DNA from: Frigidibacter sp.
GTDB lineage: Bacteria; Pseudomonadota; Alphaproteobacteria; Rhodobacterales; Rhodobacteraceae
Reading direction: 5' to 3'
Assembly (NCBI RefSeq): GCF_030695035.1
Contig: NZ_JAUYTT010000022.1
Location: 1-64,000, forward strand
DNA: 64,000 nucleotides
This document shows positions 8,611 through 17,600 of this stretch, piece by piece. A program made the position numbers and the translations under genes. The notes under the pieces were generated by a model. The model was not told the origin of the DNA. It saw nothing but the letters and a program-made list of their open reading frames with translations, and did no database searches. Within the stretch, counting starts at the first letter, position 1. Each line of letters opens with the position of its first letter.

Positions 8611-9261
8611 ATGCACAACGCACACCGACCGAACCTTGACGACCTGCCGACCGCGCGCCAGCTCTGGCGCTCCACCGCCATCGCGGCGGGGGCGGCTGCG
8701 CTGATCCTCGTCACCGTGGTCTGGCCTTCCGAGTACGGGATCGACCCGACCGGCATTGGCGGCGCCCTTGGCCTTGCCGAGATGGGCGAGATCAAAATCC
8801 AGCTCGCCGAGGAAGCCGAAGCTGACCGTTTGATGATGGAAGGCAATGTCGAGCCGCAATCGTCGCTGCAGCCGGGTCTTCTGGATGTGATCTTCGGTGC
8901 GATGGTAGGCACTGCCCACGCGCAGGAGGCGCCGGCCGAAGCGGCGGCGTGGACCGAAGAGATCACCTTCGCGCTGGCGCCCGGTCAGGGGATCGAGATC
9001 AAGCTGGTGATGGAAGAGAGCGCGGTTGCCTCCTTCGAATGGGCTGTCGAGGGCGGCGAGGTCAACTTCGACCTGCATGGCGATGGGCCCGGCAACAGCA
9101 TCAGCTATGAAAAGGGTCGTGCTGTTCCCGGAGCCGCTGGCGAACTAACGGCCGCCTTTACCGGCAACCATGGCTGGTTCTGGCGCAATCGTGGCGACGC
9201 TGCTGTCAACGTAACCCTGCGCGTTGCGGGTGCGTATAGCGAGATCAAGCGCTTCGATTGA
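8611..9261 (+). CDS. Transmembrane anchor protein of the HupE cluster
   Basis: A 216-aa protein with one membrane segment near residues 22-40 (STAIAAGAAALILVTVVWP). A long extracytoplasmic part ends in a compact domain with EEITFALAPGQGIEIKLVMEE and GNHGWFWRNRG. I chose ATG 8611 because AAAGGA lies nine bases upstream; a GTG at 8596 overlaps the hupE stop and has no SD. Proteins like this regularly accompany HupE in alphaproteobacteria, but the function is unknown. It may be an extracytoplasmic partner of the permease. Confidence 0.75.
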   Translation: MHNAHRPNLDDLPTARQLWRSTAIAAGAAALILVTVVWPSEYGIDPTGIGGALGLAEMGEIKIQLAEEAEADRLMMEGNVEPQSSLQPGLLDVIFGAMVGTAHAQEAPAEAAAWTEEITFALAPGQGIEIKLVMEESAVASFEWAVEGGEVNFDLHGDGPGNSISYEKGRAVPGAAGELTAAFTGNHGWFWRNRGDAAVNVTLRVAGAYSEIKRFD

Positions 9262-9266
9262 TTGAC

Positions 9267-9293
9267 GAATGGGTGGCCCATCGCCACCCATTC
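9267..9293 (+). terminator. Hairpin after the hupE cluster
   Basis: GAATGGGTGGC at 9267-9277 pairs perfectly with GCCACCCATTC at 9283-9293 around a CCATC loop, just after the stop codon. There is no T-run, so it may protect the mRNA end or be a factor-assisted terminator. The remaining bases to 9550 show no gene I can support. Confidence 0.55.
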
Positions 9294-9550
9294 CCCATGT
9301 TGTGCGAGGCCCGTCATCCTTACTAGCTGTCGGCGCTCTGGCTGGCGGTTTGTTCAGACGCGCCTGAAGCCGAGTTTCAGGCGATACGGAGAGGTCGGTG
9401 TTCCACTGAACTGCCACGGTGAACGCGAGACACAAGTGCGTATTCTTGCGTAATGGTGGGGCTGCGACAGAATCTGGGCTCGCGAAGTCAGCCAGTATAT
9501 AGCAGCTCGTCGATGCACCAACGCTTTGAAAGGGGACTAGACAAGTTCGC

Positions 9551-9982
9551 ATGAAACCGTCGTCCGAGTCATTTCCGATAGCAACGCGCGGGACGGTCAA
9601 GCCGAGCCCTGCAACTACGTTACGGTTTGGTTTGGCTCGTATTCTCTCATGCTTCGTTCTGGCAATCGTCTTGACCGCTGGCGCTGCTTTCGCTGACTCG
9701 AAAGGATGCCCTCCGGGATTGGCCAAGAAAAACCCGCCTTGCGTGCCGCCGGGGCAGGCCAAGAAGGGTGTGACCACTGATCAGTGGCTGAACGGTGACC
9801 GGACGGGGGATGTGATAGACCGAAGTGATCTGATCTACCTGGACGATTTCGTGCGCTATGACCTGCCGCCGCTGCCATATGGACAACGCTACGCGGTCGT
9901 GGACGATCGGATCGTGGTGATCGAAGCTGAAAGCTACAAGATCCTGCAGTTGATCCGGATTTTCACTGCCATGGACAACTGA
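9551..9982 (+). CDS. RcnB-like small periplasmic protein
   Basis: A 143-aa protein with a signal segment at residues ~25-48 (RILSCFVLAIVLTAGAAFAD). After the signal comes SKGCPPGLAKKNPPCVPPGQAKKG, with two Cys and Pro/Gly/Lys repeats. It ends with a domain containing LPYGQRYAVVDDRIVVIEAE. The C-terminal part resembles RcnB (nickel/cobalt homeostasis) and similar small exported proteins. It stands alone after the hupE cluster. Its role in metal homeostasis is inferred from resemblance and place. Confidence 0.65.
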   Translation: MKPSSESFPIATRGTVKPSPATTLRFGLARILSCFVLAIVLTAGAAFADSKGCPPGLAKKNPPCVPPGQAKKGVTTDQWLNGDRTGDVIDRSDLIYLDDFVRYDLPPLPYGQRYAVVDDRIVVIEAESYKILQLIRIFTAMDN

Positions 9983-10000
9983 ACCGTTCTGGCGCATTCG

Positions 10001-10447
10001 TCAATCGACGGGTACCCTTTCTGATCGTTCGGCCTGAACCCTGCGACCGGGTTCAGGCCATGTCGATTTGATGTAGTTGAGGATCGACTCGATCCCATCC
10101 TTTTCCAACACCTCCGCGAAACCCGGCATCCCCGAGGTGAAGTCGACCCCCATATCCTTCAGAACGGCTTGCCCACCCCGGGTGATGTAATCGGTCAGCA
10201 TCGCATCATCATGGTGCCAGGTGTGGCCGGTTTCGTCATGCGGTGGCGCAGGGTAAAGGCCGTTGGCGTCGGGGCTGCGCCAGTCTGGCTGGCCTTCAAG
10301 GTTTGCGCCATGGCAGGCCGCGCAGTGCTGAGCATAGAGCGCGCGGCCCACGTCCACGTCGGGTGAACCCGAATGAAAAAAAGCGAAGGCCGAAAAGGGC
10401 AGCGCCGAAAATATTAGGGCTGTAGGCAAGGTCTTGCACGGGATCAT
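10001..10447 (-). CDS. Class I cytochrome c of the copper operon
   Basis: A 148-aa secreted protein. A signal peptide (PTALIFSALPFSAFAFF) is followed by a single heme c site, CAACH at ~residue 41, and late Met residues (DMG, SGMPGF) that can serve as the axial ligand. It follows the multicopper oxidase by 67 bases on the same strand, so it is probably in the cueR operon. It could accept electrons in the periplasm from copper oxidation or another substrate. Confidence 0.82.
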   Translation of the reverse strand: MIPCKTLPTALIFSALPFSAFAFFHSGSPDVDVGRALYAQHCAACHGANLEGQPDWRSPDANGLYPAPPHDETGHTWHHDDAMLTDYITRGGQAVLKDMGVDFTSGMPGFAEVLEKDGIESILNYIKSTWPEPGRRVQAERSERVPVD

Positions 10448-10514
10448 GGTCTCAGATGTCCATATTCAAAGGCAAGGACCGGGCCGCCCTTTCGACGGCC
10501 CCGGCCTGTCACTA

Positions 10515-11972
10515 TCATGCGCTGACCGCGAATTCGGTCATCATACCGGTGGTAAGATGCGGCATGTGGTGGCAATGCAGCATCCAGCGCGCGGCCTCGC
10601 CTGCATCAATGGCGATTGTGACCATGGCCATCGGCGGCACATAGACAGTGTCGCGCACCGCCCCCGCAAAGCGCTGATTGCCGATGCCCACCACCTGGAA
10701 CGCATGGCCGTGCAGGTGCATCGGATGGCCCATCATCGACATGTTGTGGAACATGATCTCGATCCGTTCTCCGCTGGTCGCGGTCACCGGCACATGATCG
10801 CCCCAGGTCTTGCCGTCGATTGTCCAGATATAGGGCTGCATCGATCCGCCCAACATCATCATGTGGGTTCTTGACGCCGCGCGCGCTGCCAGCGGATTGG
10901 CCGCCCGCAGCGACAGTTCCTGCGTAAGCCCAGTGTCGAAGGCCGGGGCCGCGGTTTCGGCCAGAGCGTCGATGCGCGACACCTTTGCGCCCGCTGTGGC
11001 CAGCACGATCCCGGTCCGCTCGCGCGCGCCTTCGCGCAGGGCGAGGATCGGAAGTGTGCCGGAACCGGCGGGAAGGTCGATCTCGATATCCAACCGCTGC
11101 GCCATTGTGATGCCGAACCGGGTGCCGGTGACGGGCAGAACCTCATGGCCATCAACCGCAACCAGCCGTCCCTGAACTGCGCCGGTGTCGATCCAGAACA
11201 CGGTTGCCGCCGCCGCATTGATGATGCGCAGACGGACCCGGCCTCCTGCCTCGACGCGGATCACGTCGGGGTCGTTCAGGGTGCGGTCATTGGCGAGATA
11301 GGCGTCGAAATTGTAGTCGTTCAGGTCCATCGCCATGCCGCCCATGGTGCCATGGTCCATTCCCGCCATGCCGTCCGTGGCTCCGGCGGGCGGGGGCGTA
11401 CCATGATCCATCCCTGCCATGTCGTGCCCGGCGCCGCCGGTGATCTCGACCAAAACCTCCTCGGCGGGTTTGAACGAGAAGTCGTGCAGGAACATCACTA
11501 CCTCCTGCCGGTCGGCGGCCAGATCGGCCGCGCTGCGCACGATCAGCGGGGCGGCCAGCAGTTGCATTTCCTGTACCGGCACATGGCTGTGCATCCAGTG
11601 CGTGCCCGGCATTGGCGCGAAGTCATAAGACCGCCGTTCACCGGGTGACAGCAGGGGCATCGGCAGGCCCGGCACCCCATCCTGCACATTGGGAGGGATC
11701 TGGCCGTGCCAATGAATGATGGTTTCGACGTCGAGATCGTTCGTCAGATCCACAGCAAACCGTTGGCCAGGATCAAGGATTAGCCCCTGTCCACCCGCGG
11801 TGTTCTCGAGCCCGTAAACGCTGGCTGCGCGGCCATCGATATCGAGCGTTCTTGTGGTGGCGCGCAACGTCATTCCTGTGGTGTCCTGCGCGAACGCAGT
11901 CCCGAGGAGAGCGGGGGATGTGGCAAAAACTGCGCCTGCGGCCAGAAAGCGGCGACGTGTCACATGGGTCAT
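10515..11972 (-). CDS. Periplasmic multicopper oxidase (CueO/CopA-like)
   Basis: A 485-aa protein with a Tat signal (THVTRRRFLAAGAVFATSP). All copper-ligand motifs are visible: IHWHGQ (~residue 88), MHSHV (~128), HPMHLHGH (~422) and LHCHHMPHLTTGM (~465). A Met/His-rich insert around residues 187-216 repeats MAGMDHGT and is like the copper-binding loops of CueO and CopA oxidases. It oxidises Cu(I) in the periplasm and lowers its toxicity. It lies 80 bases after cueR and before a cytochrome c gene, all on the same strand. Confidence 0.92.
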   Translation of the reverse strand: MTHVTRRRFLAAGAVFATSPALLGTAFAQDTTGMTLRATTRTLDIDGRAASVYGLENTAGGQGLILDPGQRFAVDLTNDLDVETIIHWHGQIPPNVQDGVPGLPMPLLSPGERRSYDFAPMPGTHWMHSHVPVQEMQLLAAPLIVRSAADLAADRQEVVMFLHDFSFKPAEEVLVEITGGAGHDMAGMDHGTPPPAGATDGMAGMDHGTMGGMAMDLNDYNFDAYLANDRTLNDPDVIRVEAGGRVRLRIINAAAATVFWIDTGAVQGRLVAVDGHEVLPVTGTRFGITMAQRLDIEIDLPAGSGTLPILALREGARERTGIVLATAGAKVSRIDALAETAAPAFDTGLTQELSLRAANPLAARAASRTHMMMLGGSMQPYIWTIDGKTWGDHVPVTATSGERIEIMFHNMSMMGHPMHLHGHAFQVVGIGNQRFAGAVRDTVYVPPMAMVTIAIDAGEAARWMLHCHHMPHLTTGMMTEFAVSA

Positions 11973-12052
11973 GTGAAAAACTCCTGTGGAAATCTTGAAG
12001 GGTGGTTGTCACCCCGAGAGGGCGTCTGCGCTGCGAGCGAACCGGGTGCCTG

Positions 12053-12505
12053 TCACACCCGCTCGAAACCGCGGGTCTTCTTGCGGTCACGCAGCGGGGG
12101 AACGGGAGCATCCGGGGCGGCATTGCCGAGTGACATCAGGATCGGGCAATCCGGCCTGTTGTCGCCCTGACAGTTCGACGCAAGGTGACGCAGAGTTTCC
12201 GTCATCTCCTTCAGTTCCCTCATCTTCGTCTCAAGCTCTGCGACGTGGCCCATCGCGATCTGCTTTACATCGGCGCTGGCGCGGCCGCGATCACGCCACA
12301 GGGTCAGCAGGTCGTTGATCTGCTTGACGGTGAAGCCCAGATCGCGGGCACGACGGACAAAGCGCAGCGTCTGGATGTCATTCTCGGTATAGACACGATA
12401 GCCTGAATAGGTGCGCAAGGCGGCGCGGATCAGACCGGTGTCTTCGTAATAGCGGATCATCTTGGCCGAAATACCCGTGGCCTTGGCAACGTCACCGATG
12501 TTCAT
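12053..12505 (-). CDS. cueR: Copper-responsive MerR-family regulator CueR
   Basis: A 150-aa regulator. The N-terminal winged helix reads MNIGDVAKATGISAKMIRYYEDTGLI. A dimerisation helix follows, then CQGDNRPDC at ~residues 112-120, the two-Cys Cu(I)/Ag(I) loop of CueR. The tail is longer than in E. coli CueR (135 aa) and charged. Upstream, at 12551-12581, is a MerR-type promoter with a 19-bp spacer. It activates copA, copZ and probably its own operon with the multicopper oxidase. Confidence 0.93.
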   Translation of the reverse strand: MNIGDVAKATGISAKMIRYYEDTGLIRAALRTYSGYRVYTENDIQTLRFVRRARDLGFTVKQINDLLTLWRDRGRASADVKQIAMGHVAELETKMRELKEMTETLRHLASNCQGDNRPDCPILMSLGNAAPDAPVPPLRDRKKTRGFERV

Positions 12506-12550
12506 GGTGGTTCTCCCTTAGGTCCTGGATGGGGTGACCTGATTGAGGAC

Positions 12551-12581
12551 ATCGTGAACCTTTCCATCGTTGGAAGGTCAA
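12551..12581 (-). promoter_or_regulatory. CueR-type promoter of cueR operon
   Basis: On the minus strand: TTGACC at 12576-12581, a 19-bp spacer and CACGAT at 12551-12556. The spacer contains the dyad CCTTCC..GGAAAGG, closely resembling the E. coli copA CueR box. The 19-bp spacing is diagnostic for MerR-family activation. Confidence 0.75.
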
Positions 12582-12601
12582 GCGCCTTTTGCCGGTCGGT
12601 T

Positions 12602-12859
12602 TCAATACGCGTGGGCGACGCCGATCAGCGGCCGCAGACGGGCGACCTGGTCTGCCGCCGGCCCCCACAGCGCCTTCCCGTCAATGATCGTGATCGGGGC
12701 AATACGCAGGCCAGTTCGGCGGCGGGCCTCTTCGGCGATCCCCGGGATTCGAAGGTCCCGCTCAATATAAACCAGTCCCTGCGCCTCCAGCCATCGCTTG
12801 AGGATTGCGCAGTCGGGGCACGTCGGCGTCGTGAACAGTTCAATGTGGTTGTGCGACAT
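12602..12859 (-). CDS. Glutaredoxin-like thiol-disulfide protein
   Basis: An 85-aa thioredoxin-fold protein. The N-terminus reads IELFTTPTCPDCAILKRWLEAQG, with a CPDC active site. TGLRIAPITIIDG follows, with the cis-Pro before the third strand, as in NrdH and glutaredoxins. It follows copA by only 16 bases and is therefore probably co-induced by copper. It may repair copper-oxidised thiols or pass copper; no specific partner can be deduced. Confidence 0.85.
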   Translation of the reverse strand: MSHNHIELFTTPTCPDCAILKRWLEAQGLVYIERDLRIPGIAEEARRRTGLRIAPITIIDGKALWGPAADQVARLRPLIGVAHAY

Positions 12860-12875
12860 GATGCAAGTTCCTTGA

Positions 12876-15410
12876 TCAGTCTGTTAATGACGTGCGCTGT
12901 GCGACGGGATGCCCCATGGCGGCGCGCGGGGAGGAGCCGACGGCGGGGGCAAAGCGCTTCAGTCGCAGCGCATTTCCCAGGACAAACACCGATGACAGGG
13001 CCATCGCACCGGCGGCCAGCATCGGCGACAGCAGCGTTCCGCTGACCGGATACAAAACTCCTGCTGCCACCGGGATCAGGGCCGCGTTATAGGCAAAGGC
13101 CCAGAACAGGTTCTGCCGGATGTTGCGCATGGTGGCGCGCGACAGCCCGATCGCCTTGGAAACCCCGGTCAGATCGCCGCCCATCAGCACCACATCGGCG
13201 CTTTCGATGGCCACGTCCGTTCCGGTGCCAACGGCCAGCCCGACATCCGCCTCGGCGAGTGCAGGGGCGTCGTTGATGCCATCGCCGACGAAGGCGACCG
13301 AACGGCCCCCGGCACGCAACGCCTTGATGGCGGCAACCTTGCCCTCGGGCAGCACCTCTGCCACGATCTCATCAATGCCCAGTTCGGCAGCAATGGCTTC
13401 GGCGGTGCGCCTGTTGTCGCCGGTGATCATGGCGACCCTCAAACCCAGGTGATGCAGGGCGGCAATGGCCGATGGCGTTGACGCCTTGATCGGGTCAGCC
13501 ACGGCGATCAGGGCCGCCAGCTGACCTTCGACCGCAACATAAAGTGGCGTGCGCGCCTTGGTGCCGAGATCCGCCGCCTGATCGGCAAACTGCGCAATGT
13601 CCACACCAAGGCTCGTCATGAAGCGGTCGGCCCCGACTTCGATGCGCCGGTCATTGACCATCGCCCGGATCCCGTAACCGGGGATCGCCTCGAAAGTGCC
13701 AGCCTCTGGGACGATCAGGCCTTCAGACCGCGCGGCTTCAACAATCGCGGTCGCCACGGGATGCTCGGACGAGGCTTCGGCAGCGGCAACCAGTGCCAGA
13801 ATGTCAGACCGTGTGAAACCAGCCGACACCACAAGATCGGTCAGCAACGGGCGCCCTTCGGTCAGGGTGCCGGTCTTGTCGAGCGCGACGACACCGACCG
13901 ACGTCAGGCTTTGCAGGGCTTCACCGTTGCGAAACAGCACGCCAAGCTCTGCCGCCCGCCCGGTGCCGACCATGATCGACGTTGGTGTGGCCAGTCCCAT
14001 GGCGCAGGGGCAAGCGATGATGAGGACCGCAACGGCATTGACCAATGCGAAGGTCATTGCCGGATCGGGGCCCCAGATCCACCAGACGCCGAAGGTCAAC
14101 GCGGCGGCTGCCATGACGGCGGGCACGAACCAGGCCGTCACCCGGTCCACCAGCGCCTGAATCGGCAGCTTTGCCCCCTGCGCGCTTTCGACCATGCGAA
14201 TGATCTGCGACAGCATCATATCCGCGCCAACCTTTTCCGCCCGATAGGTGAAGGAGCCGGTCTTGTTGATGGTGCCGCCGGTCACGCTGGAGCCTTCCGA
14301 CTTTGCCACCGGCACAGGCTCGCCCGTGATCATCGCCTCGTCCACAAAGGATGAGCCGGTCAGGACGGTGCCATCAACCGGAATGCGGTCACCAGGACGG
14401 ACCTGCACCACGTCTTCCGGCTCAACAGTGTCCAGCGCCACTTCCACAAAATCCGCGCCGCGCAGGATGCGGGCGGTCTTGGCCTGCAGACCCATCAGGC
14501 GGCTGATCGCCTCGGACGTGCGGCCCTTGGCTTTGGCCTCAAGGAACCGGCCCAGCAGGATCAACGTCACGATCACGGCGGATGCCTCGAAATACACATT
14601 CGCCGTGCCTTGCGGCAGCAAGCCGGGCGCAAACGTTGCGACAACCGAATAGGCCCAAGCCGCCGACGATCCCAGAACGACGAGCGAATTCATGTCGGGC
14701 GCAAGTCGCGCCAGTGCGGGCAGGCCCTTCTTGTAGAACCGAAGGCCCGGCCCGAACTGAACGATCGTCGCCAGAACGAAATAGAATATGTAGAGCGGCG
14801 TCCGCCCGATCGTCATAGCCAGCCAATGATGCAAGGCGGGGATCAGGTGGCTGCCCATTTCCAGAAGGAAGATCGGCAGGGTCAGCCCGCCCGCAATGAG
14901 CAGATCGCGCTTCAGACGCCTCTGCTCCTCTTCCCGTGCGACGGCCTTGTCGGTCGCATCAACCCGCGCCGCGTGGGGCGCATAACCTGCGCCACGGATA
15001 GCCGATTCAATTGCCCCCACCATCTCGGGGCCAGCGTCAAGAACCTTGATCGTCGCGCGTTCGGTCGCAAGGTTCACCGATGCAGACAGCACCCCCGGAA
15101 CCACCGCGATGGCCTTTTCGACCCGGCCGACACAAGAGGCGCAGGTCATACCCTCGATGCCGACTTCCATCGTTGTAGCCTCGACCTCGTATCCCGTTTT
15201 GCGAATAGCTGCGACGACTGCTTCGCGGACAGGTTCGGCGTCGTAGCGGACTTCGGCACGTTCCGTGGCTAGGTTGACCGAGGCCGAGAAGACCCCTGGA
15301 ACCTTTGCAATGGCCCGCTCGACGCGGCCGACGCAGGAAGCGCAGGTCATGCCAAGGATTGAAATGCTGTCAATTGTGCCGCTGGGCGGCGCGGAGGTGA
15401 AGTCCTTCAT
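12876..15410 (-). CDS. copA: Copper-exporting P1B-type ATPase CopA
   Basis: An 844-aa pump with two N-terminal heavy-metal domains, each with GMTCASC (residues ~14-20 and ~80-86). The membrane metal site is [10 protein letters not shown]. The catalytic core has the actuator MITGEPVP, the phosphorylation motif [15 protein letters not shown] and [10 protein letters not shown]. These define a Cu(I)-ATPase that moves copper from cytoplasm to periplasm. I chose the start at 15410, preceded by GAAGGGAA, over 15530, which lies upstream of the CueR-type promoter. Partners are CopZ upstream and the glutaredoxin downstream. Confidence 0.96.
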   Translation of the reverse strand: MKDFTSAPPSGTIDSISILGMTCASCVGRVERAIAKVPGVFSASVNLATERAEVRYDAEPVREAVVAAIRKTGYEVEATTMEVGIEGMTCASCVGRVEKAIAVVPGVLSASVNLATERATIKVLDAGPEMVGAIESAIRGAGYAPHAARVDATDKAVAREEEQRRLKRDLLIAGGLTLPIFLLEMGSHLIPALHHWLAMTIGRTPLYIFYFVLATIVQFGPGLRFYKKGLPALARLAPDMNSLVVLGSSAAWAYSVVATFAPGLLPQGTANVYFEASAVIVTLILLGRFLEAKAKGRTSEAISRLMGLQAKTARILRGADFVEVALDTVEPEDVVQVRPGDRIPVDGTVLTGSSFVDEAMITGEPVPVAKSEGSSVTGGTINKTGSFTYRAEKVGADMMLSQIIRMVESAQGAKLPIQALVDRVTAWFVPAVMAAAALTFGVWWIWGPDPAMTFALVNAVAVLIIACPCAMGLATPTSIMVGTGRAAELGVLFRNGEALQSLTSVGVVALDKTGTLTEGRPLLTDLVVSAGFTRSDILALVAAAEASSEHPVATAIVEAARSEGLIVPEAGTFEAIPGYGIRAMVNDRRIEVGADRFMTSLGVDIAQFADQAADLGTKARTPLYVAVEGQLAALIAVADPIKASTPSAIAALHHLGLRVAMITGDNRRTAEAIAAELGIDEIVAEVLPEGKVAAIKALRAGGRSVAFVGDGINDAPALAEADVGLAVGTGTDVAIESADVVLMGGDLTGVSKAIGLSRATMRNIRQNLFWAFAYNAALIPVAAGVLYPVSGTLLSPMLAAGAMALSSVFVLGNALRLKRFAPAVGSSPRAAMGHPVAQRTSLTD

Positions 15411-15448
15411 GATGCGATTCCCTTCATGTGTGATGCGCTTCGAATCGC

Positions 15449-15479
15449 GTTCTGGGGCTTCCAACGATGTCAGGGTCAA
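15449..15479 (-). promoter_or_regulatory. CueR-type promoter of copA
   Basis: On the minus strand: TTGACC (15474-15479), a 19-bp spacer and CAGAAC (15449-15454). The flanking pattern TTGACCCTG...TGGAAGCCCCAGA is nearly the same as in front of copZ. It lies ~40 bases before the copA start. Confidence 0.7.
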
Positions 15480-15581
15480 AGGGTTTCTGAATGGGTGCCG
15501 GGAAATGAAACTGCGCGGGCGAAATGCCAAAGGCCGGGGATTTCCCCCGGCCCGGTCACTGCGACACAGGGCGCCCTCATG

Positions 15582-15773
15582 TCATGCAGGCAAATAGCCT
15601 GCTTTCTTGACGGCATCCTTCACCGCCTCGGTGTCCACCGCAGTCGTGACCTGCACTTTGCGATTGGCCACGTCGGTGACGACTTCGGCGGTGGGATCGA
15701 TTGCCTTGATGGCGGCCGTCACGCCCCGTGCGCAGCCGCCGCAGGTCATGCCGGGAAGGGTCAGTTCGATCAT
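15582..15773 (-). CDS. copZ: Copper chaperone CopZ
   Basis: A 63-aa single heavy-metal-associated domain. MIELTLPGMTCGGCARGV carries the MTCGGC Cu(I) site, and the protein ends KKAGYLPA as usual for this fold. It binds Cu(I) in the cytoplasm and hands it to CopA or CueR. It has its own CueR-type promoter upstream and precedes copA on the same strand by ~170 bases. Confidence 0.92.
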   Translation of the reverse strand: MIELTLPGMTCGGCARGVTAAIKAIDPTAEVVTDVANRKVQVTTAVDTEAVKDAVKKAGYLPA

Positions 15774-15816
15774 AATCGGATCCTCTCAGAAGGGTCGGCG
15801 GAAGTGCCGTTTGCCC

Positions 15817-15847
15817 AATCTGGGGTTTCCCAGCGTGACAGGGTCAA
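15817..15847 (-). promoter_or_regulatory. CueR-type promoter of copZ
   Basis: On the minus strand: TTGACC (15842-15847), a 19-bp spacer and CAGATT (15817-15822). It matches the copA promoter across most of its 31 bases. Confidence 0.72.
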
Positions 15848-15881
15848 GAGGGTCCTCGTCAGAAATTAGCAGAATTGCTGC

Positions 15882-15912
15882 TTGACCCTGACCGCCTTGG
15901 AGGCCTGACGAC
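15882..15912 (+). promoter_or_regulatory. Orphan CueR-like promoter on the other strand
   Basis: TTGACCCTGACCGCCTTGGA and following bases match the copA/copZ promoter pattern through the spacer, but on the plus strand. The hexamer at the -10 place is GACGAC, which is poor. No plus-strand gene follows; it points into the 3' end of the DUF1989 gene. It may be a relic of a lost divergent copper gene. Confidence 0.35.
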
Positions 15913-15949
15913 GAACCGGACCGGGTCTACCGGATCGAGCAGCGGCCAG

Positions 15950-15982
15950 TGCCCTGACGTGGCTTGACGGCCGGTCAGGGCA
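15950..15982. terminator. Hairpin at the end of the DUF1989 gene
   Basis: TGCCCTGAC (15950-15958) and GTCAGGGCA (15974-15982) are perfectly complementary and overlap the stop codon of the minus-strand gene. There is no T-run. Confidence 0.35.
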
Positions 15983-16577
15983 TCAGACGGTAGTGAACCT
16001 CGGTCGGAGTGCAGGCGGCGCCGTTGATCGGGATCATATCCTGAGGGCATGTAGACATGACCACGATGCAGTCGAGGACCGCACGCAAGGTCACACGATC
16101 CCCGGGCTTGCTGAGCGGCTCTCCCCACGTGATCTTGCCGTCAGGGCCGACCGGAATGTTCATCCACAGGTTCAGGGGGGCCGGACAGTCCGCCGTCCGC
16201 AGATCGAGCTGCCCCAGCGCGGCCCGCAGGTTGTCGGTGCAATTGTCATGGTACTGCGTGCAGCCCAGCGCGGCATAGCGGTGCACGTCGCAGGCGGCGA
16301 TCACCGTATCATGGCGCCCAGGTGAGGTGTCTTCTTCCAGGATCAGGATGGGCCGACGCCGGTTTGTCGCAAGCCCGTCACCCGTGGCGGGAAAGATCCC
16401 CTGAAGCGTGGCATGCAGGTGCTCCATCGACATGAACTCCGACATGTCATCGGCATTGAAGCACCATGTATCGACAACCTGCTGACCATGCGTGTTGATG
16501 ATCTGGATCGCTTGGCCCTTGGCCAACCGTACTGCCCGACCACGTCGAGCAGGGACAACGTGAAGGTCTGTCATCAT
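15975..16577 (-). CDS. DUF1989 / urea carboxylase-associated family protein
   Basis: A 200-aa protein of the DUF1989 family. It contains GQAIQIINTHGQQVVDTWCFNADD, HLHATLQG, GCTQYHDNCTDNL and PLNLWMNIPV, with the conserved Cys/His residues of the family. GAGGAA lies upstream of ATG 16577; the frame is open to 16853, but that extension lacks family features. Homologues are associated with urea carboxylase or guanidine/amine metabolism. No such genes occur here, so its substrate is unknown. It is the last gene before the insertion-sequence scar. Confidence 0.8.
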   Translation of the reverse strand: MMTDLHVVPARRGRAVRLAKGQAIQIINTHGQQVVDTWCFNADDMSEFMSMEHLHATLQGIFPATGDGLATNRRRPILILEEDTSPGRHDTVIAACDVHRYAALGCTQYHDNCTDNLRAALGQLDLRTADCPAPLNLWMNIPVGPDGKITWGEPLSKPGDRVTLRAVLDCIVVMSTCPQDMIPINGAACTPTEVHYRLMP

Positions 16578-16853
16578 GTTCTGGTTCCTCTTCTGGCCGG
16601 GGCGTCGTGCGTCCATCTTGTAGGCGAAGATGACATTGGTGGCGGCGCCGGGGTCAAGGCGGAAGGTTTGACTATGGTGTCTCCTGGTGGGTGGCTGAGC
16701 GTAGGGACAGAGCGCGCGCAGGACGATGATCCTTTGAGTGATAATCTTGTTTTGGGAAAATGCCAGGCGTTCTAGGGCAGCGCTCTGCGAGCGCGCGCCG
16801 GACTGAAACTCATTGTCCCCGCAGCTTTGCGTCCTCAAGGATAGATCAGGCAT

Positions 16854-17083
16854 GATTCGGCCTGCCCCAATCGGGCAGCCATCTTTCCGGTGATTTCAAG
16901 GTTTGCGCTGCAATCGGCGACCAAGTGGTTGTGGCCTCGCAGCAGGGCGTCGTGCGCCTTAACACATTGGTTGCCGTTGGATTTGTAGGTGAACCCCTCG
17001 TATTGCACTTGTGTTGATCGAAACAGGCGGCGTCTCGGTCGACGCACATGCCGCGCTGTAACAGACCTTGTCACCGTACCACA
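16854..17083 (+). pseudogene. Possible decayed coding fragment, unidentified
   Basis: A plus-strand frame reads GDFKVCAAIGDQVVVASQQG, then VVRLNTLVAVGFVGEPLVLH, before a stop. A neighbouring frame continues LIETGGVSVDAHAAL and stops at ~17060. The residue pattern looks protein-like, suggesting one frameshifted gene end. I do not recognise the family. The insertion sequence begins immediately after. Confidence 0.3.
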
Positions 17084-17111
17084 GGCTGAGCTGCTGCCGG
17101 TTTCGTGGACA
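17084..17111. repeat. IS left terminal inverted repeat
   Basis: The 28 bases from GGCTGAGCTGCTGCC to TTCGTGGACA are the exact reverse complement of 17911-17938. Confidence 0.9.
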
Positions 17112-17308
17112 GCAGGTTAAGCTAGCATAGCACGGGCCTCGAACTCCATCGGGCTGAGGTAGCCCAGTTTTGAATGTCGGCGCCGAGGGTTGTAGAAGCG
17201 CTCGATGTAGTCGAACACGTCGGCTCGGGCTTCGTCGCGGGTGCGGTAGACCTTGCGTGCGGTCCGTTCGGTCTTCAGCGATGAGAAGAAGCTTTCCATC
17301 GCTGACCT

Positions 17309-17334
17309 CGCCATGGTCTCTCGGACCAATGGCG
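17309..17334. repeat. Small palindrome inserted in transposase
   Basis: CGCCATGGTC (17309-17318) and GACCAATGGCG (17324-17334) pair around TCTCG with one extra base. It is the core of the in-frame extra segment that splits the GNVWD/AMESFF region. Confidence 0.6.
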
Positions 17335-17575
17335 TTCCTATGGCTCGATCCCAGACATTGCCTGCCCGGCTCATGGAGCAGGTGATCCCGTTGTCAGCCA
17401 GCAGGCGCTGGAACTGCTCGCTGGTGTATTGCGATCCCTGGTTCGAATGATGGAGCAGTGCATCGGCCTTGCCGCGTCGCCAGACCGCCATCATCAGCGC
17501 ATCCATGACCAGTGACGCATCCCGATCAGCCTTCATGCATCAGCCCACGGCGCGCCGCGAAATGGAGGAGGATCA

Positions 17576-17600
17576 GAAAACGATCCGGGGGATCGTTTTC
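17576..17600. repeat. Perfect palindrome inserted in transposase
   Basis: GAAAACGATCC (17576-17586), loop GGG, GGATCGTTTTC (17590-17600). It lies within a ~50-base segment absent from normal orfB genes between VVLD and the following Phe-Ser-Arg-Arg region. It resembles a REP- or MITE-like mini-repeat. Confidence 0.7.

Noticed and set aside
9294-9550. Possible small genes in the gap before the RcnB-like gene
   Set aside because: Frames at 9262-9453 and on the other strand have no SD or recognisable sequence.
16578-16853. N-terminal extension of the DUF1989 protein, and a possible guanidine riboswitch in this leader
   Set aside because: The extension lacks family features while ATG 16577 has an SD. 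I could not find the conserved riboswitch core sequences, so I did not call it.
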